From: Halorussus rarus
GTDB taxonomy: Archaea; Halobacteriota; Halobacteria; Halobacteriales; Haladaptataceae
Length of the DNA stretch: 64,000 nucleotides
Assembly (NCBI RefSeq): GCF_003369835.1
Contig: NZ_QPMJ01000002.1
Location: 62,001-126,000, forward strand
Reading direction: 5' to 3'
The notes below the pieces were generated by a model that saw nothing but the letters and a program-made list of their open reading frames with translations, did not search any database and was not told where the DNA came from. A program made the translations under genes and the position numbers. Each line of letters opens with the position of its first letter. Positions within the stretch are counted from its first letter, which is position 1. This document shows, one piece after another, positions 16,058 to 24,117 of this stretch.

Positions 16058-17257
16058 TCAGTCCCGGAGCGCCTCCACCGCGGGCAGGCTCTCGCCCGTG
16101 AGCATGTTGAGCGCCGCGCCCCCGCCCGTGCTCACGTGGTCGAACCCCTCGATGCCGAACCGCCGGATGGCCGCCGCCGTGTCGCCCCCGCCGACGACGC
16201 TGTACTGGGCCTCGGTCGCGGTCGCGAAGAGGTCGCGCGTCCCCCGGGCGAACGTCTCGTCCTCGAAGACCCCCGCCGGCCCGTTGAGGACGACCGTGCC
16301 CGAGTTCCGGATGGTCTCGGCGTAGCTCTCGACGGTCGCCCCGCCGACGTCCATCGCGGACTCGCCCTCCCGGGGCGGCAGGTCGTCGACCGCGATCTCG
16401 TGGCGCTCGCCGTCGCGCTCGACCGCCACGTCGATCGGGAGCCGGATGCGGTCGCCGTGCTCGTCGAGCAGGTCGGCCGCGCGGTCGATCTCGTCCCAGT
16501 AGCCCTGCTCGTAGACGAAGTCTGCGCTGGCGTCGCCGAGGTCCCGCTCGTCGGCCAGCAGGAACACGTTCGCGACCACGCCGGTCGTCAGCACCCGGTC
16601 GGCGAGCCCCCTGTCGAGGACGCTCTCGACGACCGTCATCGAGTCGGGGACCTTCGCACCGCCGATGACGTAGGTCCGGGGCTCGGGCGTGCTCGCCATG
16701 TCGCCCAGTACGTCGAGCTCCCGCTCCATCACCCGGCCGGCGTAGCCCGGAACTCGGGTCGGGAATCCGACGATGGAGGGCTGAGAGCGGTGTGCCGCGG
16801 CGAAGGCGTCGTTGACGTAGGCGTCGAGCACCGGGACGAGCTTGTCGACGAGTTCGGTCTCGCCCGCGCGGGCGGCCGGGAACTCCATGTACTCCTCGCT
16901 GTAGAAACGGGTGTTCTCGAGCACCACCGCCTCCCCGTCGCTCAGGTTCTCGACCGCCCGGCGGGCGTCCGTCGAGAACGTCGCGTCGGAGTACTCGACC
17001 GGCGCCTCGAGCAGTTCGTCGAGGCGGTCGGCGTGCGGGCGGAGGTCCCTGAACTGGTCGCCGCCGGGCCGGCCCTGGTGGGCGAGGACGGCCACCCGGC
17101 CGCCCCGCTCCAGCAGTTCCGAGAGGGTGTCGACGTGGGCGCGGAGGCGGGCGTCGTCCGCGAGGTCGCCGTCGTCCGTCAGCGGACTGTTGATGTCGAT
17201 ACGCACTCCGAGCGTGGTCCCTTGGACGGCGAGGTCGTCCAGGGTCTCTATCGGCAT
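16058..17257 (-). CDS. pgk: Phosphoglycerate kinase
   Basis: Glycolytic/gluconeogenic enzyme of 399 residues interconverting 1,3-bisphosphoglycerate + ADP and 3-phosphoglycerate + ATP. Diagnostic segments include VRIDINSPL (substrate-binding), LAHQGRPGG, VIGGAKVPDS, VLNGPAGVFED and the nucleotide loop VGGGDTAAAIRRFG with STGGGAALNML. The ATG before PIETLDDL is chosen because a palindromic TATA (CATATATG, 17282-17289) lies about 28 bases upstream, so the mRNA is nearly leaderless. In haloarchaea the enzyme mostly serves gluconeogenesis and the lower semi-phosphorylative Entner-Doudoroff route. Confidence 0.96.
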   Translation of the reverse strand: MPIETLDDLAVQGTTLGVRIDINSPLTDDGDLADDARLRAHVDTLSELLERGGRVAVLAHQGRPGGDQFRDLRPHADRLDELLEAPVEYSDATFSTDARRAVENLSDGEAVVLENTRFYSEEYMEFPAARAGETELVDKLVPVLDAYVNDAFAAAHRSQPSIVGFPTRVPGYAGRVMERELDVLGDMASTPEPRTYVIGGAKVPDSMTVVESVLDRGLADRVLTTGVVANVFLLADERDLGDASADFVYEQGYWDEIDRAADLLDEHGDRIRLPIDVAVERDGERHEIAVDDLPPREGESAMDVGGATVESYAETIRNSGTVVLNGPAGVFEDETFARGTRDLFATATEAQYSVVGGGDTAAAIRRFGIEGFDHVSTGGGAALNMLTGESLPAVEALRD

Positions 17258-17325
17258 GTACCACACTCCGACAGCCCGAGGCATATATGTGTCGGGCTAC
17301 CTGACAAATAGAAATTCGATTCCGA

Positions 17326-17376
17326 GTGAACTTTCGGTCGGGATGTGTTAAGTTCACCTATTACAAACTTTTTTAT
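17326..17376 (+). promoter_or_regulatory. Promoter and inverted-repeat operator of the first livJ-like gene
   Basis: A perfect 8-bp inverted repeat, GTGAACTT (17326-17333) and AAGTTCAC (17350-17357), with a 16-base spacer lies directly upstream of a TATA box (TTTTATA, about 17371-17376). The TATA box is about 28 bases before the ATG at 17404. The dyad sits where an activator or an upstream-acting repressor would bind. Confidence 0.5.
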
Positions 17377-17403
17377 ACCCGGTGTGAGACCTACTGGTAG
17401 ACT

Positions 17404-18756
17404 ATGACAGGCAAAGAGAAGTCGCGGCGCGCGTACATCAAAGCTACCGGGGCGGCCGGCGTGGCCGGCCTGACCGGACTCTCCGGTTGTATCGGCAGCC
17501 TTACAGGTGAGGGTTCGCAGGAGACGACCACCGAGGAGGAACAGGAGACCTCCGGAGGCGACGACACTACGACTTCGGGCGACGACGAGCAGGACCAGGG
17601 CGGCCAGCCCATCCAGATGGGCTCCATCCTCCCCATCACCGGGTCGCTCAGCGCGTACGGCGCCGGCATGCAGAAGGCGGTCAACCTCGCGGCCCAGCAC
17701 ATCAACGACGCCGGCGGGCCGCTCGGCCGGCAGGTGCAGGTCACCAACAAGGACAGCGAGACCAAGCCCGCGAAGGCGACCCAGAAGTACCGGACGCTGG
17801 TCAACGAACAGGGCATCATCGGCTTCGTCGGCGCCGCCTCCAGCGGCGTGTCGGTCCCGCTCGCCCAGCAGATCGCCGCCGACAAGGTGATGCAGGTCAG
17901 CAACGCCAGTACGACGCCCGCACTCGCCGAGATCGGCTACAACGACGACGAGTCGGTCAAGTACTTCGGCCGGACCGCGCCCAACGACGGCCAGCAGGGT
18001 ATCGTGATGGGTCGCATCATGAACGAGTCCGACTACATCGGCGCCGACAAGGCCGCGTTCCTCTACGTCAACAACGCCTACGGCGAGGGCCTGGCCGAGA
18101 AGGCGAGCGCCGCCTTCGACGGCGAGGAGGTCGGGATGGTCCCCTACGACAAGAAGTCCAGCGACTACACGTCGACGCTGGACAAACTGTTCGAGAACGA
18201 CCCGGACGCCATCGGGTTCGTCGGCTACCCCGGCAACGGGAAGACCATCCTCCAGCAGTGGTCGAACGGCGGCTACGGCGGCGAGTGGGTGCTCAGCGAG
18301 GGCCTGAACAGCTCGCAGTTCTTCCAGGACCTCAGCGACATCACCGACGGGATGTATGTCGCCTCGCCGAGCCCCGAGTCGACGCAGAGTTCCGACACCT
18401 TCGACGAGGCGATGGGCGACCAGGCGGGGACCCTGTTCGCGCCCCACGCCTACGACGGGCTGTTCCTCCAGGCGCTCGCCATGCACAAGGCCGGCGAGGC
18501 CTCGGGGACCGCCATCGCCGAGAACATCCGGTCGGTCTCCCGGCCGGGCGGCGAGAAGGTGTACGCCGGCGAGTTCGAGAAGGCAAAGCGACTGCTCGAC
18601 GAGGGGACGGAGATCGACTACCAGGGCGCGTCCAGTCCGGTCGACATGAACAAGAGCCTCGAACCCCTCAACCGGTTCGCGGTCATGCAGGTCAGCGGCG
18701 GCGAGACCGAGGAACTCGAGGCGATCGAGCGGTCGTGGTTCGAGGGCAAACTGTAG
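17404..18756 (+). CDS. ABC transporter substrate-binding lipoprotein, branched-chain amino acid type (copy 1)
   Basis: Periplasmic-binding-protein-like protein of 450 residues in the LivJ/Leu-binding (type 1) family. The N-terminus has a Tat signal (KSRRAYIKATG) ending in a lipobox with LSGC, so the mature protein is anchored by Cys about 33. A Thr/Glu/Ser-rich linker precedes the binding domain, which begins IQMGSILPITGSLSAYG and carries the family run GFVGAASSGVSVPLA. It would deliver branched-chain or related amino acids, or another small solute, to the LivHMGF transporter encoded convergently. The next gene is a close paralogue. Confidence 0.92.
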   Translation: MTGKEKSRRAYIKATGAAGVAGLTGLSGCIGSLTGEGSQETTTEEEQETSGGDDTTTSGDDEQDQGGQPIQMGSILPITGSLSAYGAGMQKAVNLAAQHINDAGGPLGRQVQVTNKDSETKPAKATQKYRTLVNEQGIIGFVGAASSGVSVPLAQQIAADKVMQVSNASTTPALAEIGYNDDESVKYFGRTAPNDGQQGIVMGRIMNESDYIGADKAAFLYVNNAYGEGLAEKASAAFDGEEVGMVPYDKKSSDYTSTLDKLFENDPDAIGFVGYPGNGKTILQQWSNGGYGGEWVLSEGLNSSQFFQDLSDITDGMYVASPSPESTQSSDTFDEAMGDQAGTLFAPHAYDGLFLQALAMHKAGEASGTAIAENIRSVSRPGGEKVYAGEFEKAKRLLDEGTEIDYQGASSPVDMNKSLEPLNRFAVMQVSGGETEELEAIERSWFEGKL

Positions 18757-18912
18757 CTCGCTGATAGGTTCGAGACGCCGCCTCACACTTTCTCGGCGCA
18801 CGGGAACCCGGTTTCTTTCGGCGGATTTCCGAAAACGGCTTGAACTATCCGCCCGTGTCGTGGTAACCATACACAATTGTTTATTACTACGGCGTCGTGT
18901 ATCACGTCGGAG

Positions 18913-20277
18913 ATGTCAGAGAAACATCGGACGACACGGCGAACTGTACTGAAGGGCGCGACGGCCGCGGGGGTGGCCGGGTTGACCGGACTGTCGACGT
19001 CGGCGGGCGCACGGCAGGGCGGCCCCATCCCGATGGGGTCGATCCTCCCCATCACCGGGAACCTCAGCGCGTACGGAAGCGGGATGCAGAAGGCGGTCAA
19101 CGTCGCGGTGCAGGACGTCAACGACGCGGGCGGGCCGCTGGACCGCCAGATAAACATGTCGAACACAGACAGCCAGACCCAGCCCTCGCGGGCCATCCAG
19201 CAGTACAACTCGCTGGTCAACGAGCAGAACATCATCGGCTTCGTCGGCGCCGCCTCCAGCGGCGTCTCGGTCCCGCTCGCCCAGAACGTCGCCGCCGACC
19301 AGGTCATGCAGATGAGCAACGCCAGCACGTCGCCGGCGCTGGCGGAGATCGGCTACGCAGAGGGGAGCAACCTGAAGTACTTCGGGCGGACCGCGCCCAA
19401 CGACGCCCAGCAGGGCATCGTGATGGGCCGGATCCTCAGCGACGACCAGTACATCGGCGCGGACAGGGCCGCGTTCCTCTTCGTAGACAACCCCTACGGC
19501 CAGGGGTTGGCCGAGCGGGCCCGCGAGCAGTTCCAGGGCGAGACGGTCGGGATGGTCGGCTACAGCCAGCGGGCCAGCGACTACACCTCGACGCTCGACT
19601 CGCTGTTCGAGAACGACCCGGACGCCATCGGGTTCATCGGCTACCCCGGCAACGGCCGGACCATCCTCAACCAGTGGAACAACGGCGGTTACGGCGGCGA
19701 GTGGGTGCTCAGCGAGGGCCTCAACTCCTCGGAGTTCCTCAGCAGTCTGAGCGACATCACGGCGGGGATGTACGTGGCCTCGCCGAACCCCGAGCAGACC
19801 AGAGGAGCCACGCGGTTCGAGGAGAAGATGGGCGACCAGGCCGGGACGCTGTTCGCGCCCCACGCCTACGACTGCCTGTTCCTCCAGGCGCTCGCCATCC
19901 AGGCCGGCGGCGAGGCGTCCGGGACCGCCATCGCCGAGAACATCCGGTCGGTCTCCCGGCCCGAGGAGGGCGCCAGCCAGCAGACCGCGACCACCACCGG
20001 GGGCGGCGGTGGCGGCGGCCAGCAGGCCAACCTCGTCACGGTCGGCGAGTTCCAGAAGGCCAAGGACCTGCTCGCCAACGGCGAGGACATCAACTACCAG
20101 GGCGCGTCCAGCCCCGTCAACCTCAACGAGTCCCTCGAACCGCTCAACCAGTTCGCCATCCTGCAGGTGCAGGACGACGGGTCGACGGAGGCCCTGGAGA
20201 CGATCCCGCGGAGCTTCTTCCAGGGCCGGCTCAACGGCGGCGGTGGCGGCGGCACGACGACCACGACGCAGGGGTAG
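18913..20277 (+). CDS. ABC transporter substrate-binding protein, branched-chain amino acid type (copy 2, no lipobox)
   Basis: A 454-residue paralogue of the preceding gene with long identical runs (for example MGSILPITG, GFVGAASSGVSVPLA, NASTSPALAEIGY). A Tat motif (TTRRTVLKGAT) is present, but the lipobox Cys is missing: the signal region reads GLTGLSTSAGARQGG. Copy 2 also has Gly/Thr-rich insertions near residue 365 and at the C-terminus. A TATA box (TTTATTA, 18880-18886) about 28 bases before the ATG fits a leaderless mRNA and rules out the longer frame start at 18877. Confidence 0.92.
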   Translation: MSEKHRTTRRTVLKGATAAGVAGLTGLSTSAGARQGGPIPMGSILPITGNLSAYGSGMQKAVNVAVQDVNDAGGPLDRQINMSNTDSQTQPSRAIQQYNSLVNEQNIIGFVGAASSGVSVPLAQNVAADQVMQMSNASTSPALAEIGYAEGSNLKYFGRTAPNDAQQGIVMGRILSDDQYIGADRAAFLFVDNPYGQGLAERAREQFQGETVGMVGYSQRASDYTSTLDSLFENDPDAIGFIGYPGNGRTILNQWNNGGYGGEWVLSEGLNSSEFLSSLSDITAGMYVASPNPEQTRGATRFEEKMGDQAGTLFAPHAYDCLFLQALAIQAGGEASGTAIAENIRSVSRPEEGASQQTATTTGGGGGGGQQANLVTVGEFQKAKDLLANGEDINYQGASSPVNLNESLEPLNQFAILQVQDDGSTEALETIPRSFFQGRLNGGGGGGTTTTTQG

Positions 20278-20298
20278 CGACTCCGACGACCGAGCTGC

Positions 20299-20304
20299 TT
20301 TTTT
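20299..20304 (+). terminator. Oligo-T terminator after the second substrate-binding gene
   Basis: A run of six T residues follows the stop codon by about 20 bases, in the short gap between this gene and the convergent livF. Oligo-T stretches are the usual archaeal termination signal. Confidence 0.5.
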
Positions 20305-20418
20305 AGCGCGGACTCCAGACTCCGGCAGCGGACGCGATACGCCGCGAGTTCGGCGCCGGGAGAGCCGCGAGCTACGGAAGTCGAAAACGGACCGCAGCGG
20401 AAATCGAGATCGGCGGGG

Positions 20419-21171
20419 TCAGTCGTCTGTCGCGGCCTCGCCGGCCTCGCCGCCGGAGTCGCCGCCACCGCCGCCGAGGTAGAGTTCGGTCACCTCGTCG
20501 TTGTCGAGCAGCGCCTCGCCGGTGTCCTCGAAGCGGTTCTCGCCCATCTCCAGCACGTAGCCCCGGTCGGAGTTCCGCAGGGCCTTCCGGGCGTTCTGCT
20601 CGACCATCAGGATGGCGGTGCCCGACGCGTTGATCTCGATGATCTTCTCGAACACCTCGTCGACGAGGTCGGGCGCCAGCCCGGCCGAGGGCTCGTCGAC
20701 CAGCATCAGGTCCGGGTCGACCATCAGCCCGCGGCCCATCGCGAGCATCTGCTGCTGGCCGCCCGACATGGTGCCGGCCTTCTGGTTCTGGCGCTCCTCG
20801 AGGATGGGGAAGCGCTCGAACACCTCCTGGAGGGCGTCCTCGGGCATCGAGTCGAGGATGTACGCGCCCATCTCCAGGTTCTCCCGGACGGTGAGGTTCG
20901 GAAACACGTTGTCGACCTGCGGGACGTAGCACATCCCCTCGCGGGTGATCTCGTCGGGCCGGAGGTCGGTGATCTCCGAGTCGTCGAACGTCACCGACCC
21001 CTCCCAGCAGTCGATGAGCCCGAACACGGCCTTCATGAACGTGGACTTGCCGGCGCCGTTCGGCCCGATGATGCAGACGATCTCGTCGTCTTCCACGTCC
21101 ATCGAGACGCCGTGGAGGATCTGGGCGTCGCCGTAGCCCGAGACGATGTCGCGGGCTTCGAGTAGCGCCAT
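20419..21171 (-). CDS. livF: ABC transporter ATP-binding protein LivF
   Basis: ATPase subunit of 250 residues with Walker A GPNGAGKST, Q loop PQVDN, signature MSGGQQQ, Walker B LMLVDEPSAGL and H-loop region LMVEQNARKAL. The NARKAL region is characteristic of the LivF branch. A Gly/Asp-rich tail follows the domain. It would pair with LivG to power import through LivH/LivM. The start codon lies three bases beyond the livG stop, in the order livH-livM-livG-livF. Confidence 0.93.
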   Translation of the reverse strand: MALLEARDIVSGYGDAQILHGVSMDVEDDEIVCIIGPNGAGKSTFMKAVFGLIDCWEGSVTFDDSEITDLRPDEITREGMCYVPQVDNVFPNLTVRENLEMGAYILDSMPEDALQEVFERFPILEERQNQKAGTMSGGQQQMLAMGRGLMVDPDLMLVDEPSAGLAPDLVDEVFEKIIEINASGTAILMVEQNARKALRNSDRGYVLEMGENRFEDTGEALLDNDEVTELYLGGGGGDSGGEAGEAATDD

Positions 21172-21174
21172 CGG

Positions 21175-22179
21175 TTATCCCCCCAGGTACGCGTCGACGA
21201 CGCGCTGGTCGTTCTGTACTTCCTCGGGCGTGCCTTGCATCAGCTTCTTGCCTTGGTCCATGACGATGATGGTGTCCGAGAGGTTCATGATGACCTCCAT
21301 GTCGTGTTCGACGATGCAGAACGTGTAGCCCTGCTCGCGCAGGCTCTCGATGCGCTCGAGCAGCTTGTCGGTCAGCGCGGGGTTGACCCCGGCAACCGGT
21401 TCGTCCAGCAGGATGAGGTCGGGGTCGGTCATGAGCACCCGACCGAGCTCCAGCAGCTTGCGCTGGCCGCCCGAGAGGTTGCCGGCGTACTCGTTGGTCA
21501 GGTGATCGATCTCGAGGAACTCCAGCATCTCGACGGCGCGCTCGCGCACGTCCTCCTCCTCCTCGGCGACCGCGCCGCGGCGGAACCACGCGTTCGGGAG
21601 GCTCTCTCCCCGCTGGTCCTGGGGCGCGAGCATCAGGTTCTCCAGCACGGTCATCCCCTGGAGCTCGCGGGTCAGCTGGAACGTCCGGGAGAGCCCGGCC
21701 TCCGAGACCCGGAACGGCCGCTTGTTCTTGACCTCGAAGACGTCGTTCTTGATCTTCTCCTCGGCCTGGTAGACGCCCGCGCCGAGCCCCGCGCCGACGA
21801 CCGCCGCGCCGGCCAGGCCGAGCGTGGAGACCCCGGACGACGCCGCGGCGGCCAGACCGGCGCCGCCGAAGGTCATCCCGGACGCGCTCATCCAGATGCC
21901 CTGCTCGGTCTCGCTCGGCCGCATGATGTCCTGGAGGTCGGTGTCCCGGTAGCGGATGTCGCCGCTGTCGGGCTCGTAGAACCCGCTGATGAGGTTGAAC
22001 GTCGTGGTCTTGCCCGCGCCGTTCGGGCCGATGAGACCGGTGACGGTCCCCTCCTCGACCTCGAACGTCGCGCCGTCGACGGCGGTGATGCCGCCGAACG
22101 TCTTGCGCAGGCCCTCGACCTCGAGTATCGATTCGCCGGTGCCGTGCGTCTGGGTTTCGGATTCGACTGTCTCGCTCAT
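21175..22179 (-). CDS. livG: ABC transporter ATP-binding protein LivG with a hydrophobic insertion
   Basis: ATPase subunit of 334 residues; the family is usually about 255. Walker A GPNGAGKTT (about residues 51-59), Q loop around Gln168, signature LSGGQ, Walker B LILLDEPVAGV and the H-loop His of VEHDMEVIM are all intact. Between the strand after Walker A and the Q loop lies an extra segment of about 70 residues (about 85-155), with a Gly/Ala-rich hydrophobic core (about 100-137) that looks like a membrane hairpin or glycine zipper. The ATG overlaps the livM stop (ATGA). Confidence 0.92.
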   Translation of the reverse strand: MSETVESETQTHGTGESILEVEGLRKTFGGITAVDGATFEVEEGTVTGLIGPNGAGKTTTFNLISGFYEPDSGDIRYRDTDLQDIMRPSETEQGIWMSASGMTFGGAGLAAAASSGVSTLGLAGAAVVGAGLGAGVYQAEEKIKNDVFEVKNKRPFRVSEAGLSRTFQLTRELQGMTVLENLMLAPQDQRGESLPNAWFRRGAVAEEEEDVRERAVEMLEFLEIDHLTNEYAGNLSGGQRKLLELGRVLMTDPDLILLDEPVAGVNPALTDKLLERIESLREQGYTFCIVEHDMEVIMNLSDTIIVMDQGKKLMQGTPEEVQNDQRVVDAYLGG

Positions 22180-24116
22180 TCTTCGGCCACCTCCGCGACC
22201 GTTCGTTTCTCGCCCCACAGCCCCTCGGGGCGGTAGTAGAGGATGACGATGAGCAGCGCGCCGATGAACGCCAGCCGGAGCGCCTGCACCGACGACCGGG
22301 CCGACGTCGGGAAGAACGCCGCGATGTCGGCGGTCGCCTTCTGGAACGCCCAGTAGATGGTCGCTCCCAGGATCATCCCCTTGTTGTTGGCGGTGCCGCC
22401 GATGATGAGCGCCAGGAACGCGATGAACGTCACCCGGGGCGCGAACATCGTGTGGACCAGGCTCTGGAAGTAGATGGCGGTCAGGCCGCCGGCGAACCCG
22501 GCCAGCGCCGACCCGAGCATCATGCTCTGGACCTTGTACGCGAAGGTGTTCTTCCCGAGCGAGGTCGCCACGTCCTCGTCCTCGCGGATGGCCTTGAGCA
22601 CCCGGCCGAACGGCGACTCGACCGTGATCTCCGAGAGGTAGTACAGCATCGCCAGCGACGCCAGCGTCAGCACCAGCAGGAACCGCGAGTAGTCGAACGC
22701 GGCCGAACCGCCCTGGAACTTCAGCAGCCAGACCAGGTTCTGGAACGTGTTGTTCACCACCGCGTCGAACCCGCCGCGCTTGAACGGGACGATGTTGGCC
22801 ATCCCGAAGTACCGGATGGCGAACAGCCAGATGGCGCCCACGCCGACGATGCGGACGAACTCGACGCCCGAGCCGAACCGCTCCCAGTTCGATCCGAGGT
22901 AGTAGACCCCGTAGAGGAACGCCACCAGCAGGCCCATCGTGGCGAACAGGCCCACGCTGCTCGTCGCGTCGCCGGTGCTCTCGCCGCCGAGGACGATGAG
23001 CGGCGCGAAACACGCGACGAACACGACCGCGAGCGCGAGCGCCACGCCGAAGTCCCGGAGCGAGAGGTCGCTGTACCGCCGGGAGACCGCCACGGCGCCG
23101 AACACCCACGTGAACAGCGAGATCGCGGCCAGGAACACCGAGACGACGACCACCGGGCCGCCCAGCGCGACCGCGGCCGCGAATGCGGCGGTTCCGACGA
23201 CGGCGCCGGCCAGCGGCGCGTACCGGCGGTTCGCCCCGAAGAAGCCGGCGGTGACGGCGGCGAAGACGACGAGACCGAACACCCAGTCGAGGCTCACGCC
23301 GGCGACCGTCCACCAGTCGAACGCCTGCCACGTCACGACGCCGGCCGCGAGGCCGAAGACGCCGCCGGCGGCCAGCAGCGCGCGCTGCTCGGTCTCGCCG
23401 ACCCGCGTCCGCGACCGGCGGGCCGCGACGTAGCCGACGCCCAGCGTCGTGAGCGCGAGCAGGCCGTCGACGACCCAGCCGCCGACGCCCCGCGTTCCCG
23501 AGATGGTGCGGCCGGCCGTAACACCTCCATCTGCCTTCCTGTCAGCCTCGCTGGCCTTCCCGCCGTCGGTGGCGAGTTCCGACCCGCTCTCGGTGCCGGT
23601 CTCCGCGAGCACGTGGGTTGCCACCGTCCAGAGGACGAAGACGACGAACCCGAGGAGCGCGGCCGCGCCGAGCGTGTCGCCGGGCAGCGGGAAGAAGTCG
23701 CGGAACGGCTGGCTGAACCCCCGGAGCGACCCGGGACCGTTGGCGAGCCACCCTTCCGACTGGACGATCCGCTTCAGGATGACCGAGATGCCGAGGACGG
23801 CGATCGCGAGGTAGTCCTCGCGCAGTCGTATCGCGGGCAGCGCGACCAGCATGCCGAGCAGCCCGGCGACGAGCGTCCCGACCGCGATGGCCGGCAGCCA
23901 CGGCCAGTTCCACCCGAGGATGTACGTGGTGAACTGCTGCTCGCTGGCGGGTGGGAGCACCAGCAAGGCGGTCACGTAGGCGCCCACCAGGTAGAACGCC
24001 ACGTGACCGATGTCGAGCAAGCCCGTGTACCCGAACTTGATGTTCAGTCCGAGCGCGAGTATCGCGTAGATTCCCACGATGATGCCGAGCGACACCAGAC
24101 TGGATGACAGTGCCAT
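22176..24116 (-). CDS. livM: ABC transporter permease LivM, enlarged
   Basis: Permease of 646 residues; LivM is normally 300-420. The conserved N-terminal half (LGLNIKFGYTGLLDIGHVAFY, residues about 20-45) and the C-terminal half with the cytoplasmic ATPase-contact loop (VLKAIREDEDVATSLGKN) flank an extra region, roughly residues 175-470. That region contains several additional predicted membrane helices and a polar DGGKASEADRK linker. The gene lies one base from the livH stop codon. Transport function is inferred from family and operon. Confidence 0.9.
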   Translation of the reverse strand: MALSSSLVSLGIIVGIYAILALGLNIKFGYTGLLDIGHVAFYLVGAYVTALLVLPPASEQQFTTYILGWNWPWLPAIAVGTLVAGLLGMLVALPAIRLREDYLAIAVLGISVILKRIVQSEGWLANGPGSLRGFSQPFRDFFPLPGDTLGAAALLGFVVFVLWTVATHVLAETGTESGSELATDGGKASEADRKADGGVTAGRTISGTRGVGGWVVDGLLALTTLGVGYVAARRSRTRVGETEQRALLAAGGVFGLAAGVVTWQAFDWWTVAGVSLDWVFGLVVFAAVTAGFFGANRRYAPLAGAVVGTAAFAAAVALGGPVVVVSVFLAAISLFTWVFGAVAVSRRYSDLSLRDFGVALALAVVFVACFAPLIVLGGESTGDATSSVGLFATMGLLVAFLYGVYYLGSNWERFGSGVEFVRIVGVGAIWLFAIRYFGMANIVPFKRGGFDAVVNNTFQNLVWLLKFQGGSAAFDYSRFLLVLTLASLAMLYYLSEITVESPFGRVLKAIREDEDVATSLGKNTFAYKVQSMMLGSALAGFAGGLTAIYFQSLVHTMFAPRVTFIAFLALIIGGTANNKGMILGATIYWAFQKATADIAAFFPTSARSSVQALRLAFIGALLIVILYYRPEGLWGEKRTVAEVAEE

Positions 24117-24117
24117 G

